Shown here one piece after another: positions 1 to 7,237 of a stretch of DNA of 9,650 nt. The notes beneath the pieces were generated by a model that was not told where the DNA came from, did no database searches, and saw only the letters and a list, made by a program, of their open reading frames with translations. The DNA comes from Limnoraphis robusta CS-951 (lineage in GTDB: Bacteria > Cyanobacteriota > Cyanobacteriia > Cyanobacteriales > Microcoleaceae). Within the stretch, counting starts at the first letter, position 1. Each line of letters starts with the position of its first letter. The position numbers and the translations under genes are program-made. The stretch is taken from NCBI RefSeq assembly GCF_000972705.2, contig NZ_LATL02000299.1:1-9650 (forward strand), read 5' to 3'.

Positions 1-1
1 A

Positions 2-787
2 AATACTCAACTCACAGCTCCCCCTCCCCCCCCGGATGCAGAAATTTTTCCTTCCCCTGCATCAGTTCCTCCTAATACTCAGGTGAGAATTGACGGTTCA
101 ACCAGTATGGTGATGATTAACCAAAACCTCAAACAAGGGTTTGAACGTCAATTTCCTGGTGTTCAGGTGGAAACAGCCGCCAATGGGACGAATAATGGCA
201 TTCAAGCGGTTCTGAATGGAGAAGTCGATATTGCAGGGGTATCGCGATCGCTGACTCCTCAAGAAGAAAAACAGGGTTTAAAAGCTTTACCGATCGCTTC
301 TGATCAAATTGCCATTGTTGTCGGTGTGAATAACCCCTACCAAGGCGGACTTACAGATAGTCAAGTTTACGGTATTTTCACCGGACAAATTACCAACTGG
401 TCAGAAGTTGGAGGGCCAAATGCAACCATTCAAGTGATTAACCGTCCTGCGGTTAGCGGGACTCATCAAGCATTTCAGGAGATGATTTTACAGGGTCGGA
501 CTTTTGGCACTACACCCAATATTACCACTTTACCCCGAGATGAAACGACGGGAATGCTGCGACAATTGGGCGAAGATGGCATTGGATACGCGACATTTAC
601 TCAAGTTGTTAATCAACAAACGGTAAGAACGGTTCCTGTTGAGGGTGTACAACCGGGATCTGTTAGTTATCCTTATCAACGACAGTTGTATTATGTTTAT
701 AAACAACCTGCGACTCCGGCTGTACAAGCGATTTTAGGCTATGCGACTTCGCCGGAAGGACAACAGGTGATTTTTCGGGAAAATTAG
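2..787 (+). CDS. PstS-family phosphate-type substrate-binding protein, 5' end missing
   Basis: This is the C-terminal 261 residues of an extracytoplasmic solute-binding protein of the PstS/PBP-like type, whose members bind phosphate or a similar oxyanion outside the membrane. The frame is open to the left edge, so the real start and any signal peptide or membrane anchor lie outside the window; the GTG at 83 is an internal valine, because the core motif (DGSTSM) begins only four codons later. The first 27 residues are a proline-rich linker. Visible family marks are DGSTSM near the start, the DIAGVSRSLT stretch, NWSEVGG, and RPAVSGT (SGT codons at 455-463), which corresponds to the phosphate-contact SGT of PstS. 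No permease or ATPase gene follows, so it may be a stand-alone binding or sensing protein. The family is fairly sure; phosphate as ligand is inferred. Confidence 0.85.
   Translation, partial: NTQLTAPPPPPDAEIFPSPASVPPNTQVRIDGSTSMVMINQNLKQGFERQFPGVQVETAANGTNNGIQAVLNGEVDIAGVSRSLTPQEEKQGLKALPIASDQIAIVVGVNNPYQGGLTDSQVYGIFTGQITNWSEVGGPNATIQVINRPAVSGTHQAFQEMILQGRTFGTTPNITTLPRDETTGMLRQLGEDGIGYATFTQVVNQQTVRTVPVEGVQPGSVSYPYQRQLYYVYKQPATPAVQAILGYATSPEGQQVIFREN
244..251. repeat. HIP1 octamer GCGATCGC
   Basis: A perfect copy of the palindrome GCGATCGC, the highly iterated palindrome abundant in many cyanobacterial genomes. It lies inside the coding sequence of the PstS-like gene. Confidence 0.8.
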
Positions 788-796
788 CCTTGTAGG

Positions 797-819
797 TTGG
801 GTTGACAAAGGAAACCCAA
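797..819. repeat. Inverted repeat TTGGGTT/AACCCAA in a cyanobacterial intergenic repeat
   Basis: TTGGGTT (797-803) and AACCCAA (813-819) form a 7-bp stem around a 9-nt loop, ten bases after the stop of the PstS-like gene. The flanking text (GTAGGTTGGGTTGA then GAAACCCAA) resembles a dispersed intergenic repeat I know from many cyanobacterial genomes. There is no T-run after the stem, so it is not a typical intrinsic terminator, though it could act as an mRNA 3'-end structure. Confidence 0.6.
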
Positions 820-857
820 GAAACCAATGAGTTAAGCTGACCAGTGTTTTCAGTTGT

Positions 858-921
858 CAGTTATCAGTGTTTACAGTTATCACCTGTTCACTATAATCTG
901 TTAACTGGTAACTGTTAACTG
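858..921. repeat. Degenerate short direct repeats (CAGTTATCA, CTGTTAACTG)
   Basis: CAGTTATCA occurs at 858-866 and again at 874-882, a 16-base period. CTGTTAACTG occurs at 898-907 and 912-921, a 14-base period, and each copy contains the palindrome GTTAAC. Repeats of this AACTG/CAGTTA kind are common between genes in filamentous cyanobacteria. No coding potential is visible here. Confidence 0.6.
870..897 (+). promoter_or_regulatory. Possible sigma70-type promoter inside the repeat patch
   Basis: TTTACA (870-875) and a consensus TATAAT (892-897) are separated by 16 bases. If used, transcription would start near 904 and give a leader of about 110 nt before the ATG at 1015 of the GltI-like gene. 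The boxes overlap the short repeats, so the match may be incidental. Confidence 0.35.
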
Positions 922-931
922 TTTAAAGCCG

Positions 932-950
932 CCCCTACGGAAAAAAGGGG
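932..950. repeat. Short hairpin CCCCT/AGGGG
   Basis: CCCCT (932-936) and AGGGG (946-950) can pair around a 9-base loop. The left arm sits in AAAGCCGCCCCTACGG, the complement of a CGTAGGGGCGG-type element often seen between cyanobacterial genes. Confidence 0.45.
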
Positions 951-953
951 TAA

Positions 954-970
954 CAGTTTACTGTAAACTG
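954..970. repeat. Near-perfect palindrome CAGTTTAC-T-GTAAACTG
   Basis: Two 8-base arms (954-961 and 963-970) are exact reverse complements around a single T. It lies 45 bases upstream of the preferred ATG of the GltI-like gene. Its symmetry suits a dimeric repressor site, but it also shares vocabulary with the adjacent repeats, so operator function is only a possibility. Confidence 0.5.
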
Positions 971-1014
971 ACTGCTGTATTGTGAATTTTAAATTGTGCT
1001 ATCAATTTAACGAG

Positions 1015-1917
1015 ATGAACACTAAAATTACAATTTCTTTATTTAGCCTTCTGTTGACTGTTGGTTTTCAGGTTCCCAGCCTTGCTGAAACGGTGTTAGA
1101 AAAAGTGAACCGGACTGGTGTTTTAACGGTGGGTGTGCGTGAAGATGCGATTCCGTTTAGCTATTCTAACGACAGTAATAACTTTGAGGGTTATTCTGTG
1201 GAGTTAATGCAGCTCATTCATCGTCGCCTGGAACAAGAATTAAATAAGCCGATTAAACTAGAGTTTAAACCTGTGACTCTGCAAAATCGCTTTAGTTCGG
1301 TAGAAAGTGGTAATATTGATTTGGTGTGTGGAGCGGATAGTATTACAGCTAAACGAGAACAGACGGTTGAATTTTCCATCCCGTTTTTTACAACCGGAAT
1401 ACAGTTGTTAGTTCAACAAGAAGATGCGGAACGTCTAGATCCGACTCAAACCACAGAGGAAGTGTTGGAAGGGTTGACACCGAATGAAGTTTCTATCGCT
1501 TTTATTCAAGGAACAACAACAGAGATTGACCTAAAACCGATGTATCCTGAAGCCAGTTGGCAAATCATCGGAAGCCGAACAGAAGGTTTACGACGTCTGA
1601 GAAATAATGAGATTGATGCGATCGCCAGTGATGGTATTTTGTTGATTGGAGAAGTCTTAAAGCAAGGGGAAGATATTAAAATGTATCGTTTGATTCCCCA
1701 ACAACCTCTGAGCTTTGAAAATTACGGTTGTATTTTTCCCCAGAATAACTTAGATTGGAGTAATATTATCAACTCTACGATTACCAGTTCAGAAAATACC
1801 GATCTTTGGAATCAATGGTTTAATGCGGAGACGGGACGTTTTCCCTATGAACGTTTTTCGGATACGGCGAATCGTTCTAGTCTAGAGCCGACACAGCTAA
1901 GACGAGGGCTTTGGTAA
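1015..1917 (+). CDS. GltI/GlnH-like amino-acid ABC transporter substrate-binding protein
   Basis: A 300-residue periplasmic solute-binding protein of the SBP_bac_3 family, most like glutamate/aspartate-binding GltI. The ATG at 1015 is preferred to a GTG at 982, because only from 1015 does a normal signal peptide stand at the N-terminus: a short basic start (MNTK), a hydrophobic core at residues 5-20, and likely cleavage after SLA at residue 24. Family marks are GVLTVGVREDAIPFSY (35-50), the NRFSSVESGNIDLVCG block (91-106), TAKREQ (111-116), GTTTE (166-170) and the lobe-2 stretch LRRLRNNEIDAIASD (192-206). Cys105 and Cys239 could form a disulfide after export. No amino-acid permease or ATPase gene is adjacent, so it either works with a system encoded elsewhere or has become a sensor. 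The ligand is inferred. Confidence 0.85.
   Translation: MNTKITISLFSLLLTVGFQVPSLAETVLEKVNRTGVLTVGVREDAIPFSYSNDSNNFEGYSVELMQLIHRRLEQELNKPIKLEFKPVTLQNRFSSVESGNIDLVCGADSITAKREQTVEFSIPFFTTGIQLLVQQEDAERLDPTQTTEEVLEGLTPNEVSIAFIQGTTTEIDLKPMYPEASWQIIGSRTEGLRRLRNNEIDAIASDGILLIGEVLKQGEDIKMYRLIPQQPLSFENYGCIFPQNNLDWSNIINSTITSSENTDLWNQWFNAETGRFPYERFSDTANRSSLEPTQLRRGLW
1618..1625. repeat. HIP1 octamer GCGATCGC
   Basis: A perfect GCGATCGC palindrome inside the GltI-like gene, in the codons for the EIDAIASD stretch. Confidence 0.8.
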
Positions 1918-2040
1918 AATCTAGAAATAGAAAAATGCCAGAAAAAATGAAACTGTCTTCAGCTACGAATCACACAGACTCCAGTTAGAGCGGGTAAATA
2001 TTACAATCTTACGAGAAAACATGAGAAAATCATCTTATGT

Positions 2041-4968
2041 ATGAACTCGAATCAGATGTTCCTTTGGAAACTTGTCTTTTTCATTCTCGGCAGTTTGAGT
2101 TTAGGCGCTCTCCCTCTGACTGACCTCAGCGTTAGAATACTGACAGGTATTGACTTAACCCAAGTCGGTACAGGGAATGTGAGTGTGGCGGCAGCCTTCA
2201 CCCACGCCGGAAAAAAGGCAGGAATTACCGCCGTTTTGGCAGAAATAGCCAAGGGAATTTTACCTGTACTGCTGGCAAAATTCTGGTTTCCTGAGATTCC
2301 TGCTTTAGAATTAGTTGGGTTAATTGCCGTCGTCTGGGGTCGATATCTGATCGCCCGAGGCGGAGGTGTGACAAACGCAACCTGGGGAATTCTCGTTTAC
2401 TCTCCAATTGTGGCATTGAGTTCAGGAATAACAGGGGTGCTGATTTGGCAAATCGGACGTTTAGCTTCTGACTCGACTTCAGCTAGACTCCGGGGCGTGC
2501 GTTGGGGCTGTCTGAGTGGGCCGTTTTGGGTGGGATTGTGGCGATTTTCCGGATACCAGTTCGCTGAGTTTTTTCTAGAACTGTTCACTGCCATTGGTTT
2601 ATCTGTCACTTTAGTTCTAATTAATTTGCGTCAAGGAGATGATTTAGATTTGTATCAACCACAGCGTTTATTCTCTCTATCAGAACCTTTGGATGACCAA
2701 GTTTATGGTGAAAAAGCGGCTCGATTGAGTCAACTGAAACGAGCCGGATTTAAAGTGCCTTTGGGTTGGGTTTTACCCGCTTTCAAAGCGAAAGCACAAG
2801 CCTCACAACAGCTTTCTAATTTTAGTCTTCCGATTCCGGGTTCTCAACTTCCTTTAATTGTTCGTTCTTCAGCCATTGGAGAAGATAGCGATAACAGTTC
2901 AGCCGCCGGACAATATGACTCGATAGGGCCAGTTACAACCGAAGCTGAATTAATCAATGCCATTGATAGATGTTGTCAGTCTTATTGGAGTTCAGAAGCC
3001 ATTTCCTATCGTCGTCAACGGCGACTTCACGATGAAGGAATTGCCATTTTAATTCAACCTTATATTAGTAGCAAAGTAGCCGGGGTGATGTTTAGCCGTC
3101 ATCCCCTCGATGGTTCAGCAAAAGTGATCATTGAAGCTTTGCCTGGAGGGGGGGAAGCTGTGGTCGGCGGAAAATTTACACCCCTTCATTTAGAAATCAA
3201 TTTGAGTACGTTAGATCCGAAAAAAGAAATCTTAAATCTTGTCAAAAATACCTCTCTCCTTCCTGGTAGTATTATAGCAGAATTGGTGGGATTAGCACAA
3301 GAGATTGAAACCTTTTATCACGGTTTACCGCAAGATATTGAATGGAGTTGGGATGGTGAACATATTTGGATTTTACAAAGTCGTCCGATTACTAATCTTA
3401 GGCCTATTTGGACGCGAACCATTGCGGCAGAAGTGATTCCGGGGGCAATTCCTCCTTTAACTTGGTCAATTAATCGTCCTTTAACTTGTGGCGTTTGGGG
3501 CGAAATATTCAAGCTAGTTTTGGGTAAAAAAGCGGCAGAATTAGATTTTAATCAAACAGCAACGTTGTTAGGATCTCATGCTTATTTTAATGCGACACTC
3601 CTCGGAACAATATTCCGAATGATGGGATTACCAGAACAGGGGTTAGAGTTCTTATTAAGAGGTCAAAAAATGGGAAAACCTCCCCTCAGTAAACTCTTAC
3701 CCTCTTTACCCGGATTGTGGCGTTTGGTTCGGCGAGAGTCGCGAATTGTCAAATCATTTAATCAAGATTATCATCAACAGTTTTTACCAGAACTCAAGCA
3801 ACTAGAAACGGATTTTTATGGCGATTTTGCCTTAAGTTCTCAGTCTCTCAGCCAACTCCTTGAGCGTTCAGAAGGAATTCAAAACTTGCTCAAACGAGTA
3901 ACTTACTATAATATTTTAGCCCCGATTGGGTTGGCAATTAGAATCAAAATATTTAAAGTTTCAGATGAATGGTTGCCCACCGAAAACAACCCCGAAGTTA
4001 TGGCGATGTATTCGCTACAACAGTTAGCCCATAAATTTAGAGAAGAAACAACAATTGAGGAAATACTTTCCTTATCCGAGTTGGAAAAACAGTTCAATAC
4101 AATGTCAACCTTACAGGAAGAATTTACCACTTGGTTAGATACTTACGGTTATTTGAGTGAGGTGGGTACTGATATTGCCGTCTCGACTTGGAAAGAACAG
4201 CCAGAAATGTTTCGTAAAACTTTTTTATCAATGGTTCAAAATCCATCGGTAAAAGCTGAAAAATTTAATCTTAAAATCCTCAATCCCTGGCAAAGTTTGC
4301 GACTTTCTCAATGTCGGGAACGGGCGATTATAAAAGGTAAAATTGCTGAAGTTTATGGCAAACTTTTAGCACATTTACGATGGACGTTTTTAGCCATTGC
4401 GAACCAAGGGATTGCTGCTAATTTATTAGAAAATCAAAGTGATATTTTCTTTTTAGAGTTTGTTGAAATCCAATCCTGGATTCGTCATGGAAAGTCTGAT
4501 TTGATCAAAGAGAAAATTAAAAATAGACGAGAACAGTTTGAACGGGATAAAACTTATCAAGTTCCAACTTTAGTTTATGGAAATAAGCTTCCGAAAACCG
4601 TAAGTTCTACAAATATGGAACAACAAAATTTATCAATTCTGACTGGAATTCCCGCGAGTGTGGGTTGTGTAGAAGGAACGATTCGAGTCTGTCGTAGTAT
4701 TGGAGATAGTCTGACAAACGGTCGAGAAAAATCGATTTTAGTTGTTCCTTATACAGATGCAGGTTGGGCGCCTTTGTTAATAAATGCTCAAGCGATTATT
4801 TCTGAAGTGGGTGGACAACTTTCTCATGGTGCAATTATCGCTCGGGAGTATGGAATTCCAGCCGTGATGAATATTCCGAATGCGATTTCTCGGTTTAAAA
4901 ATGGTCAACGTGTACGAGTGGATGGTTATCAGGGAACTGTAGAAATTTTAACCGAGGATGGAGTTTGA
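2041..4968 (+). CDS. PlsY-like membrane domain fused to a PEP-synthase/rifampin-phosphotransferase-like dikinase
   Basis: A 975-residue fusion. Residues 1-200 are hydrophobic (about six membrane segments) and follow the acyl-phosphate:glycerol-3-phosphate acyltransferase PlsY: GSLSLG, then GTGNVSVAAAF (43-53) for the usual GSGNxGATN, then AEIAKG (67-72). The second PlsY motif is degraded: GH is G100-R101 and KGGKG is replaced by ARGGGV. Residues 213-452 are a PPDK_N ATP-grasp domain with VRSSAIGED (274-282), AAGQYDS (288-294), and DIEWSWDG (432-439) followed by ILQSRPI (444-450). Residues 453-870 resemble the middle, substrate-binding region of rifampin phosphotransferase (EVIPGAIPPLTWS). Residues 878-975 are the mobile phosphohistidine domain, with GGQLSHGAIIAREYGIPAV and catalytic His929. 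The PEP/pyruvate TIM barrel of true PEP synthase is absent, so the acceptor is probably another molecule, and its identity is unknown. No clear ribosome binding site precedes the ATG. Confidence 0.82.
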   Translation: MNSNQMFLWKLVFFILGSLSLGALPLTDLSVRILTGIDLTQVGTGNVSVAAAFTHAGKKAGITAVLAEIAKGILPVLLAKFWFPEIPALELVGLIAVVWGRYLIARGGGVTNATWGILVYSPIVALSSGITGVLIWQIGRLASDSTSARLRGVRWGCLSGPFWVGLWRFSGYQFAEFFLELFTAIGLSVTLVLINLRQGDDLDLYQPQRLFSLSEPLDDQVYGEKAARLSQLKRAGFKVPLGWVLPAFKAKAQASQQLSNFSLPIPGSQLPLIVRSSAIGEDSDNSSAAGQYDSIGPVTTEAELINAIDRCCQSYWSSEAISYRRQRRLHDEGIAILIQPYISSKVAGVMFSRHPLDGSAKVIIEALPGGGEAVVGGKFTPLHLEINLSTLDPKKEILNLVKNTSLLPGSIIAELVGLAQEIETFYHGLPQDIEWSWDGEHIWILQSRPITNLRPIWTRTIAAEVIPGAIPPLTWSINRPLTCGVWGEIFKLVLGKKAAELDFNQTATLLGSHAYFNATLLGTIFRMMGLPEQGLEFLLRGQKMGKPPLSKLLPSLPGLWRLVRRESRIVKSFNQDYHQQFLPELKQLETDFYGDFALSSQSLSQLLERSEGIQNLLKRVTYYNILAPIGLAIRIKIFKVSDEWLPTENNPEVMAMYSLQQLAHKFREETTIEEILSLSELEKQFNTMSTLQEEFTTWLDTYGYLSEVGTDIAVSTWKEQPEMFRKTFLSMVQNPSVKAEKFNLKILNPWQSLRLSQCRERAIIKGKIAEVYGKLLAHLRWTFLAIANQGIAANLLENQSDIFFLEFVEIQSWIRHGKSDLIKEKIKNRREQFERDKTYQVPTLVYGNKLPKTVSSTNMEQQNLSILTGIPASVGCVEGTIRVCRSIGDSLTNGREKSILVVPYTDAGWAPLLINAQAIISEVGGQLSHGAIIAREYGIPAVMNIPNAISRFKNGQRVRVDGYQGTVEILTEDGV

Positions 4969-5073
4969 AAAGACAAGAGTAAGCAAGCACAATAAATGTT
5001 ATCAATGACTGATTTTAACTTAGAATGATCAAAGATAAATTTAGACTAGAGGAGTGTAAGAAAAACGCCTGTT

Positions 5074-5895
5074 ATGAATCAAAATAACGTTAAAATGACT
5101 TCGTTTGATTTTAAAATATTACCCCATAAAAATTTTATTCGGGCAATTTCTGGATTATTTACAGTGGGATTAATTCTCAGTATCCCCTCAACTCCTATTG
5201 CGGTTGAACTCACTCCCGCACAACAAGTAACTCCCCTCGAAGGAAAACAAAAAATTATTTTATTGGGAGATAGTATTACCCAAGCAGGCGGAAATTATGG
5301 CGGCTATGTATGGCTGATGCAACAATATCTGAATACCCTCTATCCTCAGTCAAAAATTCAACTGATTCAAGCGGGAGTTTCCGGTCAAACTTCAGGAGAT
5401 TTACAGGTAAGATTTCAACAAGATGTTTTAGAAAAACAGCCGGATTTGGTGACGATTAATGTTGGTGTCAATGATATTATTAAAAGTCTCAAAAATTCCA
5501 GTACCGAACAGCAAAACACGCAAAATATAGAAGTTTATCGTCAGAATTTAACGGCAATGGTGCAAGCAGCACAATCGCGAAATATATCCGTTTTGTTATT
5601 GTCACCCACTATTATTACTGAAGATTTAAACAGTCGAGAAAATATCCGTTTGCGTGAATATATAGCGGTGATGCGAGAGGTTTCTGCTCAAAATAGATGC
5701 AAATTTCTTGACCTAAATCTTCCCTTTCGAGATGTTATTTTAACCTATCAACGTTATGGAGGACAAGCCCAAAATATCTTAACTCGAGATGGGATTCATC
5801 CAAATTTAGCAGGTCATCAGATTTTGGCTTATACCATCTTACGCAGTTGGGGAATTCCTGAACAACAAATTCAAAAGTTACAAGTGATCGAGTAA
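5074..5895 (+). CDS. Exported SGNH/GDSL-family hydrolase
   Basis: A 273-residue SGNH-type esterase/lipase-like hydrolase. All four blocks are visible: GDSIT with nucleophile Ser67 (65-69), AGVSG with oxyanion Gly104, NVGVND with Asn133, and RDGIHPN with Asp239 and His242. The N-terminus is basic, then hydrophobic at about residues 27-44, which suggests a signal peptide or membrane anchor and action outside the cytoplasm; an alternative start is Met8 at 5095. A strong AGAGGAG lies at 5048-5054, but 19 bases upstream of the ATG, farther than usual, and no other start in frame lies closer to it. The gene follows the PlsY-like/dikinase fusion by 105 bases on the same strand, so cotranscription is possible. 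The substrate cannot be read from sequence; a carboxyl ester, acetyl-sugar or lysophospholipid is possible. Confidence 0.87.
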   Translation: MNQNNVKMTSFDFKILPHKNFIRAISGLFTVGLILSIPSTPIAVELTPAQQVTPLEGKQKIILLGDSITQAGGNYGGYVWLMQQYLNTLYPQSKIQLIQAGVSGQTSGDLQVRFQQDVLEKQPDLVTINVGVNDIIKSLKNSSTEQQNTQNIEVYRQNLTAMVQAAQSRNISVLLLSPTIITEDLNSRENIRLREYIAVMREVSAQNRCKFLDLNLPFRDVILTYQRYGGQAQNILTRDGIHPNLAGHQILAYTILRSWGIPEQQIQKLQVIE

Positions 5896-5967
5896 TTCAC
5901 TTTGATGATATTCTGTCGAGCATTTTCTAAAGAAATCCTAGATTTTCAATCAGAATGATCACGGCAA

Positions 5968-5996
5968 TTGCCAATCCCTCAGACAGTCCTTATACT
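5968..5996 (+). promoter_or_regulatory. Sigma70-type promoter of sdhB
   Basis: TTGCCA (5968-5973) and TATACT (5991-5996) each match the consensus at five of six positions and are separated by exactly 17 bases. Transcription would start near 6003, giving a leader of about 20 nt before the sdhB ATG at 6023. No purine-rich ribosome binding site is seen in that leader. This is the best promoter candidate in the window. Confidence 0.6.
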
Positions 5997-6022
5997 GAAA
6001 AATAAAGCCTCACTCAAAAAAT

Positions 6023-7036
6023 ATGGAAGTTCAGTTTAAGATTATTCGCCAAACTCAAGACAATAGCCCCCATGTTCAAACTTACAAGCTGGAAGTCGAT
6101 CCCGGAAATACAATTCTTGACTGTCTCAACCGCATTAAATGGGAAATAGACGGAACATTAGCCTTTCGCAAAAATTGCCGCAATACCATTTGTGGAAGTT
6201 GTGGAATGCGAATTAATGGCCGTTCAGCATTAGCTTGTAAAGAAAATATTGGTAGCGAATTGGCTCGTTTAGAAAAAATTGCCGCTTCCAGTTCCGTTGA
6301 GAATGCTGCGAACAAAATTCCTGAAATTACCATTGCTCCGATGGGAAATATGCCCGTGATCAAAGATCTTGTGGTGGATATGAAAGGATTTTGGGGAAAT
6401 CTAGAAAAAGTTGAACCCTATGTTAGCACCCAGAGTCGAGCCATTCCCGAACGAGAATTTTTGCAGACTCCCGAAGAACGAGCCAAACTCAACCAAATGG
6501 GGAATTGTATTCTCTGTGGGGCTTGTTATTCTGAATGTAATGCCTTAGAAGTTAATCCCCAATTTGCAGGCCCCCACGCCCTTGCAAAAGCCCAACGGAT
6601 GCTTGCCGATAACCGTGACGATCGCACTCTGGAGCGCATAGAACAGTACAATCAAGGAACAGAAGGCGTTTGGGGCTGTACTCGCTGCTACAACTGCAAT
6701 ACCGTCTGTCCGATGGAAGTCGCCCCACTGGATCAAATTACCAAAATTAAACACGAAATTCTCGAACGGAAAAATGCAAACGATAGCACCCCCATTCGTC
6801 ATCGTAAAGTGTTAGTGGATTTGGTGAAACAAGGGGGTTGGGTAGATGAACGCAAGTTTGGTATTTTAGTGATTGGCAACTATCTGCGTGATGTTAAAGC
6901 ATTGCTCGGTTTAGGACCGTTAGGGTTACGAATGCTCAGTCGAGGTAAGTTTCCCTTGAGCTTTGAACCGTCTGAAGGGACAAAAACCGTGCGATCGCTA
7001 ATTGAATCTGTTCAACGCTTGGAGCAGCAAAAATGA
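6023..7036 (+). CDS. sdhB: Succinate dehydrogenase/fumarate reductase iron-sulfur subunit
   Basis: A 337-residue SdhB, the electron-transfer subunit that passes electrons from the flavoprotein SdhA to quinone; in cyanobacteria this feeds the thylakoid plastoquinone pool. The N-terminal [2Fe-2S] ferredoxin domain has ligands Cys52, Cys57, Cys60 and Cys72 in the usual CxxxxCxxC...C order. The C-terminal domain has CxxCxxCxxxC at Cys162, 165, 168 and 172, and [12 protein letters not shown] at Cys219, 222, 225 and 229. The extra Cys222 in the second set is unlike the classical bacterial enzyme and resembles the type-E form of Sulfolobus and Synechocystis, where the usual [3Fe-4S] centre is replaced by a second [4Fe-4S]. 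The residue after Cys172 is Asn, not the common Pro. sdhA and any membrane subunit are not in the window. A promoter lies just upstream, and the stop overlaps the following Hlip gene. Confidence 0.93.
   Translation: MEVQFKIIRQTQDNSPHVQTYKLEVDPGNTILDCLNRIKWEIDGTLAFRKNCRNTICGSCGMRINGRSALACKENIGSELARLEKIAASSSVENAANKIPEITIAPMGNMPVIKDLVVDMKGFWGNLEKVEPYVSTQSRAIPEREFLQTPEERAKLNQMGNCILCGACYSECNALEVNPQFAGPHALAKAQRMLADNRDDRTLERIEQYNQGTEGVWGCTRCYNCNTVCPMEVAPLDQITKIKHEILERKNANDSTPIRHRKVLVDLVKQGGWVDERKFGILVIGNYLRDVKALLGLGPLGLRMLSRGKFPLSFEPSEGTKTVRSLIESVQRLEQQK
6991..6998. repeat. HIP1 octamer GCGATCGC
   Basis: A perfect GCGATCGC palindrome inside the 3' end of sdhB, the third copy in the window. Confidence 0.8.
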
Positions 7037-7224
7037 GTTCTTCCACTCCTCCGACTACAGACTCCAATCCTCCCCCAAACTCAACTCCCTGGGAACCCGC
7101 TTTTGGTTGGACTCGCTATGCCGAGCAGATTAATGGTCGCTTTGCTATGCTGGGTTTTGTGATTCTTTTGGGACTGGAGTTTTTCACTGGCCAAGATTTA
7201 TTCACCTGGTTAGGTTTGCGTTAA
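7033..7224 (+). CDS. High-light-inducible protein (Hlip, one-helix chlorophyll-binding protein)
   Basis: A 63-residue small thylakoid protein. A Pro/Ser/Thr-rich N-terminus (1-20) is followed by [20 protein letters not shown] and one membrane helix (about 33-51). The chlorophyll a/b-binding signature ExxNGRxAMxGF is intact: Glu31, Asn34 and Arg36 are the residues that bind chlorophyll and pair helices in this family. Hlips dimerise, bind chlorophyll and carotenoid, quench energy, and protect photosystem assembly intermediates under stress. The ATG lies inside the sdhB end (ATGA overlap), so translation is probably coupled to sdhB and there is no room for its own promoter close by. A hairpin 13 bases after the stop probably ends the transcript. 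The family call is secure; assignment to a particular hli paralogue is not attempted. Confidence 0.93.
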   Translation: MSSSTPPTTDSNPPPNSTPWEPAFGWTRYAEQINGRFAMLGFVILLGLEFFTGQDLFTWLGLR

Positions 7225-7237
7225 GATGCAAGGAAGC

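Noticed and set aside
83..85. GTG as start of the PstS-like gene
   Set aside because: The frame is open to the window edge and the GTG is only four codons before the core domain, so no signal peptide could precede it.
982..1014. GTG start 11 codons upstream for the GltI-like gene
   Set aside because: It would put a polar stretch before the signal peptide. The ATG at 1015 gives a standard signal peptide.
2002..2007. TACAAT as -10 box for the fusion gene
   Set aside because: No acceptable -35 box is found at 15-19 bases upstream.
2041..4968. True phosphoenolpyruvate synthase (ppsA) or a rifampin resistance enzyme
   Set aside because: The PEP/pyruvate barrel is missing, which rules out PpsA as usually built. 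Rifampin as acceptor cannot be claimed from shared architecture alone.
6082..6802. Minus-strand open frames inside sdhB
   Set aside because: They are antisense to a well-supported gene and show no domain or ribosome binding site.
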